DNA of 64,000 nucleotides from Erythrobasidium yunnanense. Taxonomy: Eukaryota > Basidiomycota > Cystobasidiomycetes > Erythrobasidiales > Erythrobasidiaceae. The stretch spans positions 744,001 through 808,000 of the forward strand of contig BCJC01000004.1 of assembly GCA_001600175.1 (NCBI GenBank). The letters are read 5' to 3'. Each line of letters starts with the position of its first letter. Position 1 is the stretch's first letter. A model generated the notes under the pieces. That model saw only the letters and a list, made by a program, of their open reading frames with translations. It did not search any database and had not been told where the DNA came from. The translations under genes were made by a program, and so were the position numbers. This document shows, one piece after another, positions 22,246 to 33,420 of the stretch.

Positions 22246-22862
22246 GGCTAAATGAGAGATGGGAGGAGAAGCAAGGTCCGATGCAGATCGGCACGGTTGG
22301 ACAACCACATGCACCTACTTTCTACGCTGAAATCGCTATGTCTGGGTTGTCTTACGATACTAGTATTGACGCAGTTACTGCTAAAAGTACCGGCGCTCTT
22401 CTGCTTCTTCAGTCTGTCTCGACGATGACAAATCGGCCAATCCAACAATATCGAGATATGGGCCACCAAAAGCCTGTATAGCAATTGTCATCAGCATATC
22501 ACCTACTCTACATTGAGCAAAGGAAAGCTAGCTTCCAGCGTCGTCGCTCGTTACGACTCCGGCCCAGATCACGTGTTGTTGCTGTCGCGTAAAGAGCCTT
22601 TCGAAAGGTAGCCTTTAGAGCTGCCTTTAAATGTGTAATACAATGGCTAACTGCTTAGATGGAAGGGTAGCTCGAGTCCCTTGATTGCGACTTTCCCTTG
22701 TTTGTTTGCTCGCTCTTTGACCTTTGGCCTACCTCCAAAAGTTTGACTGGCAAACCCGGGGAGGGAGCAACGACGATGGCACTTGCTGACTCGAAAGAAG
22801 GAGACAGCGAGAGTGTGCTGCTTCGCTTTTGACCACTACTCTGACCATCTTGGACCGCGAAC
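22246..22862. promoter_or_regulatory. divergent promoter region between aminotransferase and MATE genes
   Basis: A 617-base region between two divergent starts. Just upstream of the MATE start a pyrimidine-rich stretch is followed by a purine-rich one. I recognised no specific operator or conserved element. Confidence 0.5.
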
Positions 22863-24728
22863 ATGACGGCCATGCATGATGGCGAGCGAGATCCTTTGCT
22901 CGCTGGAGGAGCAGCAAACAAAGCGTCGTGCAAAGCCGACGAGACGACCTTCAAGCATGAAGCAAAAGTTCTGGTCTCGTACATCCTGCCCACTTCTGCC
23001 ATGAACTTCTGCCGCTACCTAGTCATGGGCGCATCCCTGTTTTCGATCTCTCACCTTGGAACAAGAGAGCTGGCTGCTGCCAACTTGGGTTTGCTGACAT
23101 GCAATATCGGAGGATATGCTATTGTGATCGGACTATGCGCGTAAGCTGAAGATAATTCCCGACTGCTCTGGCCTATCTACTTAAGCGATCTTCTGTAGTG
23201 CTTTAGACACCCTGGCCAATCAAGCGAGTCGCTCAGCTTCTCCCAAGTTGACGTCTCTATACACCCTCCGCACAGCGGTAGTCTGTACAGCCGCCATGCC
23301 CTTCTGCTTCATCGTATGCTGGAACGGCCAGCTCTGGTTCCGCTTACTGGTACCGCATTCTGATCCAGAGCTGAGGACACTCGCTTCGAACTATATGAAG
23401 ATTATCAGCTTGGGCATTCCGCCGCTCATATATTACGAGTGCATAAGGCGATACATGTCTTCGCTAGGCATGATGTCCGGACCTACGATCGCATACTCCT
23501 TCGCAGCGCCGCTGTCGGTGCTCCTGAACTATCTTCTAGTACATGGACCGTGAGCGACCACTCTCATCTCCCAAGCATATGACCCGGCTGACCCTCTTCT
23601 TGATCAGTGATAGCGTCCGCCTCGGCTTTTATGGGGCGCCTCTGGCTGTAGTGATCACCTACTGGTTCATCTTCCTCGTAATTCTTCTCTACGCAATGCT
23701 CGCCATTCCTCGGTACACCTGGATCGGCTTCAACCGCCTAATGTTCCAAGACCTCGGCATCGTACTCCAGTATGGTCTCGCAGGCGTCGCGTCTACATGC
23801 AGTGAATGGTATGCCTTCGAATTCTTATCTCTAGGCGCTGCGTATCTCGGCGAAACTACTCAAGCTGCAACTGCGATATACGCTACGATCCTAAGTGTAT
23901 GCTGGCAGATACCCTGTTCAATCAGTATCGCCGTATCTATCAGAATAGGTAATCTGTTGGGTCAAAATCTGCATCATAAAGCAGCCAAAGCGGCGCTTAC
24001 GGCACAAGTGCTGGCGGCGGCGATCGTGCTGGTAAACGCGATCATACTGCTGGCTGTCAAGCGAGCTCTAGGGCATGCTTTCACGGATGACGAGGAGGTA
24101 ATAGCTATGGTGGACAAGAATGTGAGTCTCACTCGATCTCGAACTCGGTGGAAAAAGCTGATTTGGCTATTTACCAGATGTACATTCTGGCGGTCGTTAC
24201 ACTCTTTGATGGCATGCAAGCATCGACAACAGGCACATTGAAGGGTGAGTGCGCATCGCCACAAAACATCGGGCACATAGCTGATAACAACGCTATTCAG
24301 GCGCCGGTCTCCCCTCCCTAGCAGCTCGATGCAATCTTTTCTCATACTGGGTCGTTGGGCTTCCCATCGGTGCTCTTCTCACATTCCGTACACGCGATAT
24401 CGGCACACTATGGGGCGGGCTCGCGCTCGCTACTTTTACAGCTACCACCACAATGGCATACCATATCCGCAAGATTGACTGGAAGAATAAAGCGGAGGAA
24501 GCACTGCTGAGAATGAAGGAGTCGGATGACAATGCTAGATTGCTGAGAGACCTGAGACAGAGACTTTGGCGTAAATGTGTGAAATGGTTTCGTGTTGGTC
24601 GGATGTCCTTGTCAAGACAGGCCAGATTCACAGGTCGATATTTTTCAGTCACCTCGTTATGCTGTAGTAGTGCTTGCAGTGGCAATGTCGATGAGTTAGC
24701 ACATAGAACGCGTACTTTCCGCGGATGA
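22863..24728 (+). CDS. MATE-family transporter (MatE, multi antimicrobial extrusion)
   Basis: A predicted cation-coupled exporter with about 12 membrane helices, similar to yeast Erc1/Ythx-type vacuolar MATE proteins; substrate unknown. Five exons (22863-23140, 23199-23549, 23608-24121, 24178-24244, 24301-24728) give 545 residues. The N-terminus has an ERDPLLAGG leader. The first MatE repeat includes SAMNFCRYLVMGASLFSISH, GTRELAAANLG and GLCAALDTLANQASRS. The second begins DLGIVLQYGLAGVASTCSEW and includes ISIAVSIRIGNLLGQN, the standard second-repeat motif. The last ~80 residues after YHIRKIDWKNKAEEAL are a charged cytoplasmic tail. The following gene is on the same strand and starts 100 bases downstream. 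Confidence 0.9.
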
Positions 24729-24827
24729 CATACTGCCATTGCCTATTTTTGTGCCTACGATCTTTACGCTGCAGCTACACCATTATGTACTTGCCTTCTG
24801 ACCTATACCCAACTGCCTGCGACCAAG

Positions 24828-26607
24828 ATGGACCCGACTAACAAACCGGATGTACGTTGATCAACTGGCGACGTCTGGCTTTCTTCTCGCTTCAAACGTG
24901 ACATACTGCTCAAGATACCTTGACTGATACCACTATGATACCCTCCAGCAACCGCAACCTCACTACTCGCTTTATCAGAGGGAGATCTTCGTCGGCGGAC
25001 CTGAAGGGAAATGTCCGTTTCTCTGGCTGAAGCGAGTGCGAAGCCAAATCTGATGAGAATACCTTCTAGTACCTCCATGCTCTGCAGTTCCAGACAAGCT
25101 TCAGGAGTCTTCGAAGGCCGTCCTGACGGAGAGAGGTGAGGTCGTCAGCTATCGCAAGGTGGTGAGTTTTTCCTGAGCACGGACTTCGTTTCTCTTCTAT
25201 CTCTGTCCTGTTCCACCTTCCCTACAATCCCCAGGCTATCTGGTAAGCTCTTTCTGGCACTTCTGCTGAAAGCCGATACATATGCGCTGATGCACTGAAT
25301 CTGCAGTACGCCGCAAGCAATGCAGGTCTATCAATGACAGACAAGGCGAATCGAGAAGCCTTCTACAACTGGCGCATCATTCCTCGGATGCTAGTCGACA
25401 CCAACCGGCGCGACATGAACGTGACAGTCTTCGGTCGCAAGCTCAAGAATCCATTCATCTTCGCTCCTGTAGGAATAAACAAGATCTATCATCCTTTGGG
25501 CGAATTGATCCCTGCAAGAGTGGCCGGCGAGCTTGGCATGGGCTACATGCTCTCAACGGCTGCAAGCCAGTCTATCGAAGATGTAGCAGAAGCAAACGGA
25601 GACGGATCACCTCGGTATTTCCAGCTGTACATGGGTCACGACGATGAAGTCACGATATCTCTCCTGGAGCGAGCCCATAAAGCCGGATTCGAAGCGTGCA
25701 TCTTGACAGTCGATACTTGGCAGTTAGCATGGCGGCCTACAGACATCGATACTCAAAATTACACCTTCTGCTATCCTGGTGCTCCTGGTAATGAAATGGG
25801 AGAAAGCGATCCTGTCTTCATGCGCAAATACGGCGATGAGCTCAAGAAGGATCGTATGACATGGATCGACAAGCATGTATGGCATGGCAAAGCCCATGAC
25901 TGGAAGAAGTGCGTAGCCACTGTTCAGTCCCTTTCATGATGCTTGCTCACCTGGTAGTGTTGCCAGAATCCCTTGGCTTATCGAGACTTGGAAGAAGATC
26001 AGTGGCGGAAAGCCTTTTGCAATCAAGGGTATCCAGTGCGTGGAAGATGCCGAGATGGCCGTGAATGTTGGTTGCGATGGCATCGTAGTCTCAAAGTCAG
26101 TCTCATCCGAAGCTTAACCTTCAGCAATCGAACATCTGACTAATTACCTTGTGCAGCCACGCTGGTCGACAAGTAGACGGTGCAGTAGCTTCGCTGGATC
26201 AGCTACCTGCAATCGTAGATGCTGTCGGTGACAAAGTCGAGATTCTCTACGACTCTGGCATAAGAGGCGGAGCAGATGCTTTCAAGGCGATCGCATTGGG
26301 TGCAAAAGCCGTACTCTTCGGTGAGTACCTCCGTATATTAAAAAGCCGCTCGGTAGCTTACTAAACGGTGTCTTGCAGGCCGACTATGGATCTGGGGTAT
26401 GGCGCACGGCTATGCTGGCTGTCTGCACGTTACCAAGAGTCTGCTGGCCGACTTTGACATTCTAATGACCGGTGAGTCGATCTGCATGGGATCTCATGGA
26501 CAAGACTAAAGCGTCTATAAACAGTGGCCGGCTATCCGAACCTGTCGGACATCACTCGCAAAGCTCTCAAGTATAGAGACCCTGGACATGCACCTTCGAA
26601 GCTATAG
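24828..26607 (+). CDS. FMN-dependent 2-hydroxyacid oxidase (lactate monooxygenase/dehydrogenase-like), predicted peroxisomal
   Basis: An alpha-hydroxy acid oxidase fold enzyme, closest in layout to fungal lactate 2-monooxygenase-like proteins. Nine exons (24828-24851, 24949-25012, 25088-25135, 25235-25242, 25307-25908, 25967-26095, 26157-26320, 26379-26471, 26525-26607) give 404 residues. Marks: SLYQREIFVGG at the N-terminus, ANREAFYNWRIIPRML, FIFAPVGINK, MLSTAASQSIEDVAEA, FQLYMGHD, CILTVDTWQLAWRP, PFAIKGIQCVEDAEMAV, the catalytic His and Arg in GIVVSNHAGRQVDGAVASL, and ILYDSGIRGGADAFKA. The protein ends PGHAPSKL, and SKL is a canonical PTS1 signal. Exon 4 is 8 bases (gctatctg). The donor of intron 2 (GTCCGT) is weak but gives the only in-frame join that keeps the family N-terminus. 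Confidence 0.88.
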
Positions 26608-27712
26608 AGATCCTGCAGCACTGAGCAAGGCCTGTACGATTATTCAATCTGTCTCATGGGGAGCAAGCAAGGCTCGGGCTTCGTCGTCGCGCATCTAATG
26701 TATAAGGGTGGTGTAACACGCATGAGTACTCTGTCGCTCTGCGGACCTGCTTGACTCCCTCTTCCACCGACCCGTTCTCTGCTCAAGCAGCATACGAATC
26801 TGCTGAACCTTGAAGCGCATATCTGCTACGTGAGGAACAGTAGCTGGACGCCCTTAGATCCTTGCCAACTCCCTCGACGATGCCATTGCCGTTCACCTGT
26901 CAAAGCGTTATCGACTCTTCAACGGTTACGGCTCGAGCGAACGGTTAAGCGACCAAACAGATCGAACGGCCAACCAAGCACAGTCAGTGCGCACTGCGAG
27001 AATGCTGATCTCCTTCGGTTGGCATTGCGAGCTGCCCAGCAGGGTCTTGCAGACTTACGATTCTGGCAAGGCTGACACCGAGACTGTACACACGCGGATT
27101 GCTGACCATAGCAGTGCTATTCCGATACTGCCACGCTACCCTTCTCGACCTAGGAGGTCCATCCTTCTTCGCGCAAGTTCTGCTCGCTTCTAGCTGGCAA
27201 GGACAACTTTCTCCTAGCGATCAAGCGGGCTCACATGCATTGATCTGTCACCTTGCGGACTTCGAGAGGCTCCGGTGGTCGTTCCCGCTCGACGATCAGA
27301 CAGGCGCCCGCCTGCGTCTTTGACGTTATCCCGCCAATATAAGGAGCAAAGTAGCTTGCGATTGATGCGCATATGCAAATCAGATGAACCCAAGTCATCA
27401 AGGTGTGTTGAAGCATCGGAACCTCGTCGAAATGCCAGCGCTGAGCTTTGCTTGTCGACAGGTCATCCGACAGCCACCCCTGGTTTTGCAGCCAGCTCAA
27501 GTATGCATGATAATCACCGTATTCTGGCGCACGTACAGACGGGACTGCCTGGCACAAACAGGCGTCGTGGGCCACTCGTTAAAAAGTCGCATGAATGGGC
27601 ACAGCTCAGTGTTTCGGAACGCTGTCAGGCTGATGAGGAACCTAACAATGGCACATCACGAACAGTCCCATATACTGCTTCGACGTACCAATCTCCCAAT
27701 TTAGCGGCCTTT
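26608..27712. other. long intergenic region upstream of the zinc-finger gene
   Basis: About 1.1 kb without a confident gene. The right part (27275-27731) is open in the same frame as the zinc-finger gene and may be its 5' coding sequence or 5' UTR; an ATG at 27503 is in frame with the one at 27713. The left part (26608-27270) shows only short overlapping frames without recognisable features. Confidence 0.45.
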
Positions 27713-29502
27713 ATGCCTGCAAGCCGACCGAGTAAGCTGACCCAGAACTAACACTGTCTGTTCAAGCTTACACCCTCTTGTAGACTCTTTGAACGATATT
27801 CCATCGCCTGCGCAGAATGTGCATTCATCGCACGGGACCGATTACGTCGGACACCCTCCAATGCGCCCGGAGAACAGGCCAGAGCCTCAAGCGGCCTACC
27901 ATTATCCACACTCTCTTCCTGTCCACCCACAGTACCATATGCAGATTGTCCCAGCGCAGTACAGCCCCGACATGCTAGCCTATGATCGACAGGCTCTTCA
28001 AGCGAAGCAAGACGCTATTTTAGCCGCCGCTCACGAATACGCTTCAAAGGCTAGCGCGTTTCCGGTCCCCGTACCTGATGAAGGAGGTTCACATTCTGGC
28101 GTACCCCCGCCTTCGTACTACGATGTCGCAAATACAGCTTTTCCAGCGCACCCTGGACCATATTACTATCATCATCTACATCATCACCGTCACTATCATC
28201 ACTATCCACCCCCTCCTGATCCAGGCTACTACGGACAAGCTCCTCAGCCCCCTGCATTGCATAGGCAGGACAGCTCTGCTTCCTCGGTCTCGCGAAACTC
28301 CGAAACATCAGGATCCACAGCGTCTCATCCATCTTCTACACAGCTGGACACGCAGAAACACTTACAAGATGGCAATAGTCAGGACGTATTAGCGCCATAT
28401 GCTGCGCTGTCGAACTCTAAGGTCTTTGGCGCCTGTGAGCAAGATACAGGCAGTGGAAGTGCTGTCGTGCCTGGAGATGTCGACAAAGAGGAGGACGCCG
28501 AAGGTGGCAAAGCTAAAGAGCTATCTGTGGAAGATCAGCACCGTAGGGCACCCAGGCAGTCGCTATACGCAGGCTCAAGCCGCACAGCGGATTCTATAAG
28601 GAATCGCAGAAGTGCTCGCTCCAGCACAAAGCCATACCCGTCTGTTCCATCAGGCAGATCTGCCTCGTCCTCATCGGCCTGCTCGTCAGCGGTTGCTACA
28701 CCCGCCGCTCTTGCTTCCCCGCGCACCCTACGATCCTCGTCCTCCTCTCTTGCTGCCACGGTCATATCCGAGAGCGAGGATTCTGCTGAACCATCGAGCG
28801 GCAGGGAGGCCAAGCCTCGTGCCTCGAAAACTGTGGCAGTAAGCAAGTTGACGGCTGTAGACACTATCTATGATCCTTTCGATGCACCTCCTACGCTCGA
28901 AGATAATATCAAATCCCTAGCAAATCGGCCTACCAAGAAGTCGAGGGGCCGCCGAGCCGTGCTCACGGAAGAGCTCAACCTAGACAATGCTGAGTCACAA
29001 GCGCCTGGAGGAAGCGAGTCCAGCTACGCCCTCGTCAGGGACGGAAGAGCCATGCCTGTTACGAAAGAACAGCTCGAATTTGCTGGGACGACCAAGACTG
29101 GCAGGCCGAGGATGATCTTCATATGCCAGGTGCCTGGGTGCGATAAGTGCTTCCGAAGGGCCGAGCATCTCAGAAGGCATCTGGAAGGAATACACTCGAA
29201 TGTCAAGCGTACGTCTCCCTTGACACATGGTAATGCCTGCCGCTGAGCTGTCGCTGTAATCAGCCCACATTTGCGATGTCAGCGAGTGCAGGCGAGCTTT
29301 CGCTAGGCGCGACAATTTGAAGCAGCACATGAAAGCCGTGCATGGGTGAGGATTCGTTCAACGAGGAGTACAAGAACTAGCTAACAAGTTTAGCTATTGT
29401 GGGACGCACAGTCGCAAGGATGCTAAAGACCAGATCTTTACGCCACCGGCCCTGACCGCTGAGGACATCGAGGAAGCAAACGCAGCATTTGCCGGATGTT
29501 GA
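27713..29502 (+). CDS. C2H2 zinc-finger transcription factor, two fingers, Msn2/STRE-like
   Basis: A predicted nuclear DNA-binding regulator. Four exons (27713-27731, 27784-29208, 29264-29345, 29394-29502) give 544 residues from ATG 27713. The first ~400 residues are disordered, rich in Pro/His/Tyr (a PYYYHHLHHHRHYHHYPPPP stretch) and then Ser. Before the fingers is a charged segment (KKSRGRRAVLTEELNLDN), then GRPRMIFICQVPGCDKC. Finger 1 has C-x4-C with RRAEHLRRHLEGIH; finger 2 is CDVSECRRAFARRDNLKQHM, an arrangement close to Msn2/Msn4/Rst2 proteins that read CCCCT stress elements. The two fingers lie on different exons, and the usual linker is shortened to NVKPHI. A short tail (CGTHSRKDAKD) follows. 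The start may lie upstream at 27503. Confidence 0.78.
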
Positions 29503-29683
29503 AACTGCATGCTTCAGCAGGCGCGCAGTCAGGTTGTACACATAATCAGCATCAGACACTTCTTTTCTTGCAAGTCCTTTCATGGTAGTACTTACACAAG
29601 CAGCCCGCGGCACGATCTAGAAAACTATCGCACATGATTACCGAAGATGCACTAAAATCCAATTCATGGTCTCTCGTTCGTGT

Positions 29684-30599
29684 TCAGAAGGGAGTTGAAG
29701 CTCTTTGCCTGCTGAAGTGATGACTGTTCATCGGTTGGCCAATCAGTTCATCGTCGCCAAATTGGTTGCTGCCTAGCCCGTAGCCGCTTCCCATCCCAAA
29801 ATCGTGCATCATGCCGTTTTGACCTCTGCCATTTCCTTTACTGTTGATCTTCATCTTGATGTTCATGTCTATCTCTTGTGATACGTGAAAGTCGTGGTAA
29901 TCTTGACCAGCGAAGCGACCGGACATGTTCATCGCTGGGTGTCCGACAGCTGGTCCCCCATATTGCTGCTTTGACATAGGTTGCATGCTTTGAAGGTAGT
30001 CATCGCCCATGATGTACGATGCTGACAGAGAAAGTCAGCATTAGTCTTATTTGCTACTGATGCGGGTTGACCGGCTCACCAGTATTGGGATCCATTTCCA
30101 TGGTATGGTCACCACCGTACTGCCTCGCAGAGTGGTCTTGCATACCATAAGGACTGCCAGGGTGCGAGACGCTTCCCCTTCTTCCCCTTTGAGCCATCTG
30201 TGCTTGAGCTTGCTGTTGAGCCATCATCTGCTGCCTCTGCAACATTTGCTGTTCCATTGGTGAAGAGGGTGTTCCAGGCGATTGTAATACGCCAGGGTGG
30301 CCGTATGCTCCCATACCGAACATACCATCTTGCCCGCTATGCTGAGCACTGCCTCGCATAGACATGACTGGATGCCCAGCGGATGTCAACAGCCTAGGTC
30401 GAGCACCCATTCCGCCATGATGCTGTTGCTGCATGGATTGCATACCGCCAGCAAGATGAGGAGACATGGGTTGGGGATGACCGGCCGAAAGGTAGGGAGA
30501 GCCCATCGACATGGACTGAGGCGAGTGTGGTACCATTGCACCGTATTGCGAGCCTGGTGCAGGTCCAAAGAGGGAGGGATGAGGGCTACCGTAGCTCAT
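29684..30599 (-). CDS. Met/Gln/Gly-rich low-complexity protein
   Basis: I do not recognise this protein. Two exons (30599-30080, 30021-29684) give 285 residues. The composition is dominated by Met, Gln, Gly, Ser, Pro and His, with a Gln/Met block (MEQQMLQRQQMMAQQQAQAQ), a basic RGRRGS site, and a second exon opening YIMGDDYLQSMQ. No globular domain, signal peptide or membrane segment is visible. Such composition is typical of prion-like or coactivator-type tails. The frame is open throughout both exons, with good splice sites (GTGAGC, GTCAG), so it is likely real. Confidence 0.6.
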
Positions 30600-31259
30600 G
30601 CTTGAGTGGATTGGCTTCAGTTAGAAATGTGCTGGTCGTATGTGTGTGAGCGGAAAGATGTGTGTATGTGTGTGCGCTTTATGATGAGAGAGGAGAGAGA
30701 GAGAGAGGTAGTCACAGAGAGTTCAGATTTTGTAGGACGCTTGTTCACCGCTTTGTCGAGCTGTGCTAGCTTTCGCCACTTCTCGTCTACGAACCCTTCT
30801 TGACCCTACATTCTGCATCACCGACAGTCAGCAGGCAGTGAGCGAGAACATGACGCTATTGGGAGGATGAGAAGGTGTGTATGAAGGGTTAGTAAGCGGA
30901 AGAGATGCGTGAACGTGGAAAGCTGCCATATTGCCGACCAAAGAAAAGAAAGCGGAGTTCTTCCAATCTCCAACCGTCAGAAGAGTATCGTGTCACTCAA
31001 GCATCAAATTACGGCCTGTCTGTTTACTGAAAGCCCGGCAGCTTCGCATGTGAAGGCGTGGAAGATCCGTATCAGACGGATACATAGGTGAACTGCACAG
31101 TATGATACAGCAGTGCAATGGGATACGCCACGTAGTTGTGCCGTGAAGGGCTTGCTTTCGCGTCCTTGCGACCCTACCAATACCTGAAATGGTGGGGAAA
31201 ACGAGAGAAAAAGAAGCCAAATATCAGCCAAATCGTGTCAGGAATGTCTGTAAAGGTTC
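30600..31259. promoter_or_regulatory. upstream region of the Met/Gln-rich gene
   Basis: A 660-base gap between two minus-strand genes. It holds a GT-rich tract and a GA tract close to the start codon of the Met/Gln-rich gene, and the 3' end region of the MsrA gene at its right edge. Confidence 0.5.
30639..30708. repeat. GT and GA dinucleotide microsatellites
   Basis: Imperfect (GT)n runs at about 30640-30676 are followed by a GAGAGA tract at about 30685-30708, 40-110 bases upstream of the Met/Gln-rich gene start. On the coding strand this is a CT/CA-rich tract, common in fungal promoters and 5' leaders. Confidence 0.75.
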
Positions 31260-32123
31260 TTACAGTGTATGGGAAGGACATTCATAGCCTCCAGGGTTTC
31301 TGTCGAGGTATTGCTGATGATACTCTTCTGCAGTCCACCATTTCCCGGCGGCCGTGATCTCGGTCGCGATCTTGCCTCCTTTTTTGACAACCAGAGGGTG
31401 TTTGCCTCTGATTTCTTCCATAATCTTCTCAGCCGTCTCCCTCTGTTCGGTGGAGTGGTAAAAGATGGCGCTTCTGTACTGTGTGCCGCGATCTGGACCC
31501 TGGGAGTTCATTGTTGTGGGATCGTGTGTACGGAAGAAGAACTCAATAAGCTCGGCATACGAGACTGTGAAGTAGTCAGATTAGCGACAGTGCGAGCGAA
31601 GATGACAGGACGGATTACCTTCCGCAGGATCGAATTGAATGCGGCAAGCTTCAGCATGAGCTGTTGTACCCATGCAGACCTGTCTGTACTGAGGCGATTC
31701 GGCGTGTCCTCCCTGCGAAGCCAATCTTAGCTTCGGCGGTTTCGAAGAAAGCCTGTTCGCACTCACAGTGTACCCGACTTCGATCTTTGCGAGTCTGTTG
31801 GGGAAGTGCTTGGAGTACATATGCTCGGTGCCCTGTTGCGAGCGACTTGTCAGCACCGGTTGCGTAAGGCCATATCGATCGAGCTGGGATGCAACGGTCG
31901 CCAGCTTTCACAGACATAGCCAGCAATCAGAAGAAAGTGGTCAGCATACCCAGAAGCATCCGTTAGCTACTGTGGCCGTCTCGAGGCCAGCACCGGCAGA
32001 AGAAGAAGTCGACATTGCGATCGCGGTATTGGTAGTAGGGCCTGCGTAAGTGGCTGTGTGGGATGTTGCGTTGCTGCTCAGTATAGGAAGTCCAAAGAGC
32101 GCCTGTCTGAATCGTCCAAGCAT
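31260..32123 (-). CDS. MXR1: peptide-methionine (S)-S-oxide reductase MsrA
   Basis: It reduces methionine-S-sulfoxide in proteins, using thioredoxin. The active-site Cys lies in NGCFW, which ends exon 1; the following exons continue [78 protein letters not shown] and CPSHTL, covering the full family. Exon 1 starts [17 protein letters not shown], which is Arg-containing and lacks acids, as in a mitochondrial presequence; a second in-frame ATG ([10 protein letters not shown]) lies just before the conserved core and could give a cytosolic form. The gene is divergent from the small helical protein, with starts 195 bases apart. Confidence 0.9.
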
Positions 32124-32317
32124 GAGAGAAAGCAGAGAAGCGGTGTGGCCACATCTTTCATCTTTCGCACATTTCGGTCGCATATCGTCATATAGGTCGA
32201 AACCTACCAAACTGAACTGAGTCGCGCAATCGTGCGCCTTAGTACTTACGCTGCATGCGGCACACGTCCTGGCTTCCCATCCGATGACCTGGGCCTGCTT
32301 TTGGAGCTTCTTGTGAC
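32124..32317. promoter_or_regulatory. bidirectional promoter, MsrA and small helical protein
   Basis: A stretch of 194 bases separates the two divergent start codons. No specific motif recognised. Confidence 0.5.
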
Positions 32318-32940
32318 ATGGCCGCAACTCCCGCGTCCCTCCTGCATCAAGGCTCGCCAGCTGGCAGTATCATTCAGTCTCCATTCACTCCTTGCGGCCA
32401 GGCTCAGCTTGCCAGAATTCACAGCCAAAGCTATGCACTCAGCCAAAGTGGCCTAGGTCTCGGTACCGCACCATCTGCCGTTGGATCAGTCGGATCAAGC
32501 ACGACTACCACTCTAGACGCGCCAAATGAAGCTCGCCGAGTTATTCGGGCTTTGCTGGAAACAGAAGGTCAGGGCAGGCTTAGCTTGCGTAGGGTAGCAA
32601 CGGAGTTGGATGCGCTCTTGGCTGAGATGTAAGTTCAGACAATGAAGAAGACTGCTACCAGACGCTGAAGGCGCCCTGCTCTATGCCCTGCAGTGCAAGT
32701 AGCTTCGCGAGCAAACCAAGTCAAGACAGCGCAGGCCGCCTTATGGACCTTCTCAGATCGCTAGACGAGATTCAGATTGCGCTCGCAAGGACAGGATTAG
32801 GATCCCTCACTGCTGGGACAACCGACTTTTCTGGCTTGCAGCCTTTAGTCTTGACAATGAGCAACGAAGTACAAACAAGCTTCCAGGCCGGACAGCGAGT
32901 CAGAGAAGGCGCAGGAGTTGTCAAGAGTATCATCAGATAG
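32318..32940 (+). CDS. small helical protein, unknown function
   Basis: I do not recognise the family. Two exons (32318-32628, 32694-32940) give 185 residues. About 65 Ser/Gln/Thr-rich residues are followed by helices NEARRVIRALLETEGQGRLS, RRVATELDALLAEI, GRLMDLLRSLDEIQIALART, and a C-terminal helix NEVQTSFQAGQRVREGAGVV. Size and heptad-like leucines would fit a small coiled-coil subunit of a larger complex (kinetochore, Mediator or vesicle-tether type), but no specific signature was seen. The splice at GAT/GTAAGT to CTGCAG keeps the frame. Confidence 0.62.
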
Positions 32941-33420
32941 AGGACACCGGACGCCTACTAGTATGAAGTCCTGGACAGCAAGCGACGATAGCTCGGACAA
33001 AGCTTCTTCGGGTCTCGCAAGCCACATGACTGGTCAAGGTTGCCGGCGTCAAAGACACTTCTTGGGAACAGACCATAGCATAGAGGACATCTGAACTATC
33101 AGGGCAGGCCAGACACCCTGTAAAGTTTGGCTATCTTTGCTGTCAGACAGCGTGATCATAGCCAAACATGCGGTCGTCAGAACGGACAGGCGCGCGCCTA
33201 CTGTTATAACGTTCCTCGACTTCTCTTGCTCTCTTGTCGCACTTGCCATATACATCGGTCGCCGCAGTTGCGCCAATTATTTTCGGATTTTATTACTGCT
33301 TTGCTTTCTCTTTATGCACGAAACTTGATCTAACCTCACACGACCCATCAACAGAACTTGTGCTTGACATCTGGAGTAACTTCGGTTGGCACCAGCGCTT
33401 TGAGCGCGTCGTCTGGGAGA
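32941..33420. promoter_or_regulatory. upstream region of the dual hybrid kinase
   Basis: A 480-base region with no confident gene. The kinase frame stays open from about 33358 to the ATG at 33421, and an acceptor-like site (CAACAG) lies at 33355, so a short 5' exon may exist here. Nothing else recognised. Confidence 0.4.

Noticed and set aside
24803-25078. Minus-strand open frame opposite the 5' exons of the FMN oxidase
   Set aside because: The plus strand there encodes the conserved enzyme N-terminus across three good splice junctions, so the minus frame is a shadow.
22863-26607. A biosynthetic or resistance cluster formed by MATE, hydroxyacid oxidase and aminotransferase
   Set aside because: No backbone synthase or pathway regulator is present and each gene has a housekeeping explanation. 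Adjacency alone is not enough.
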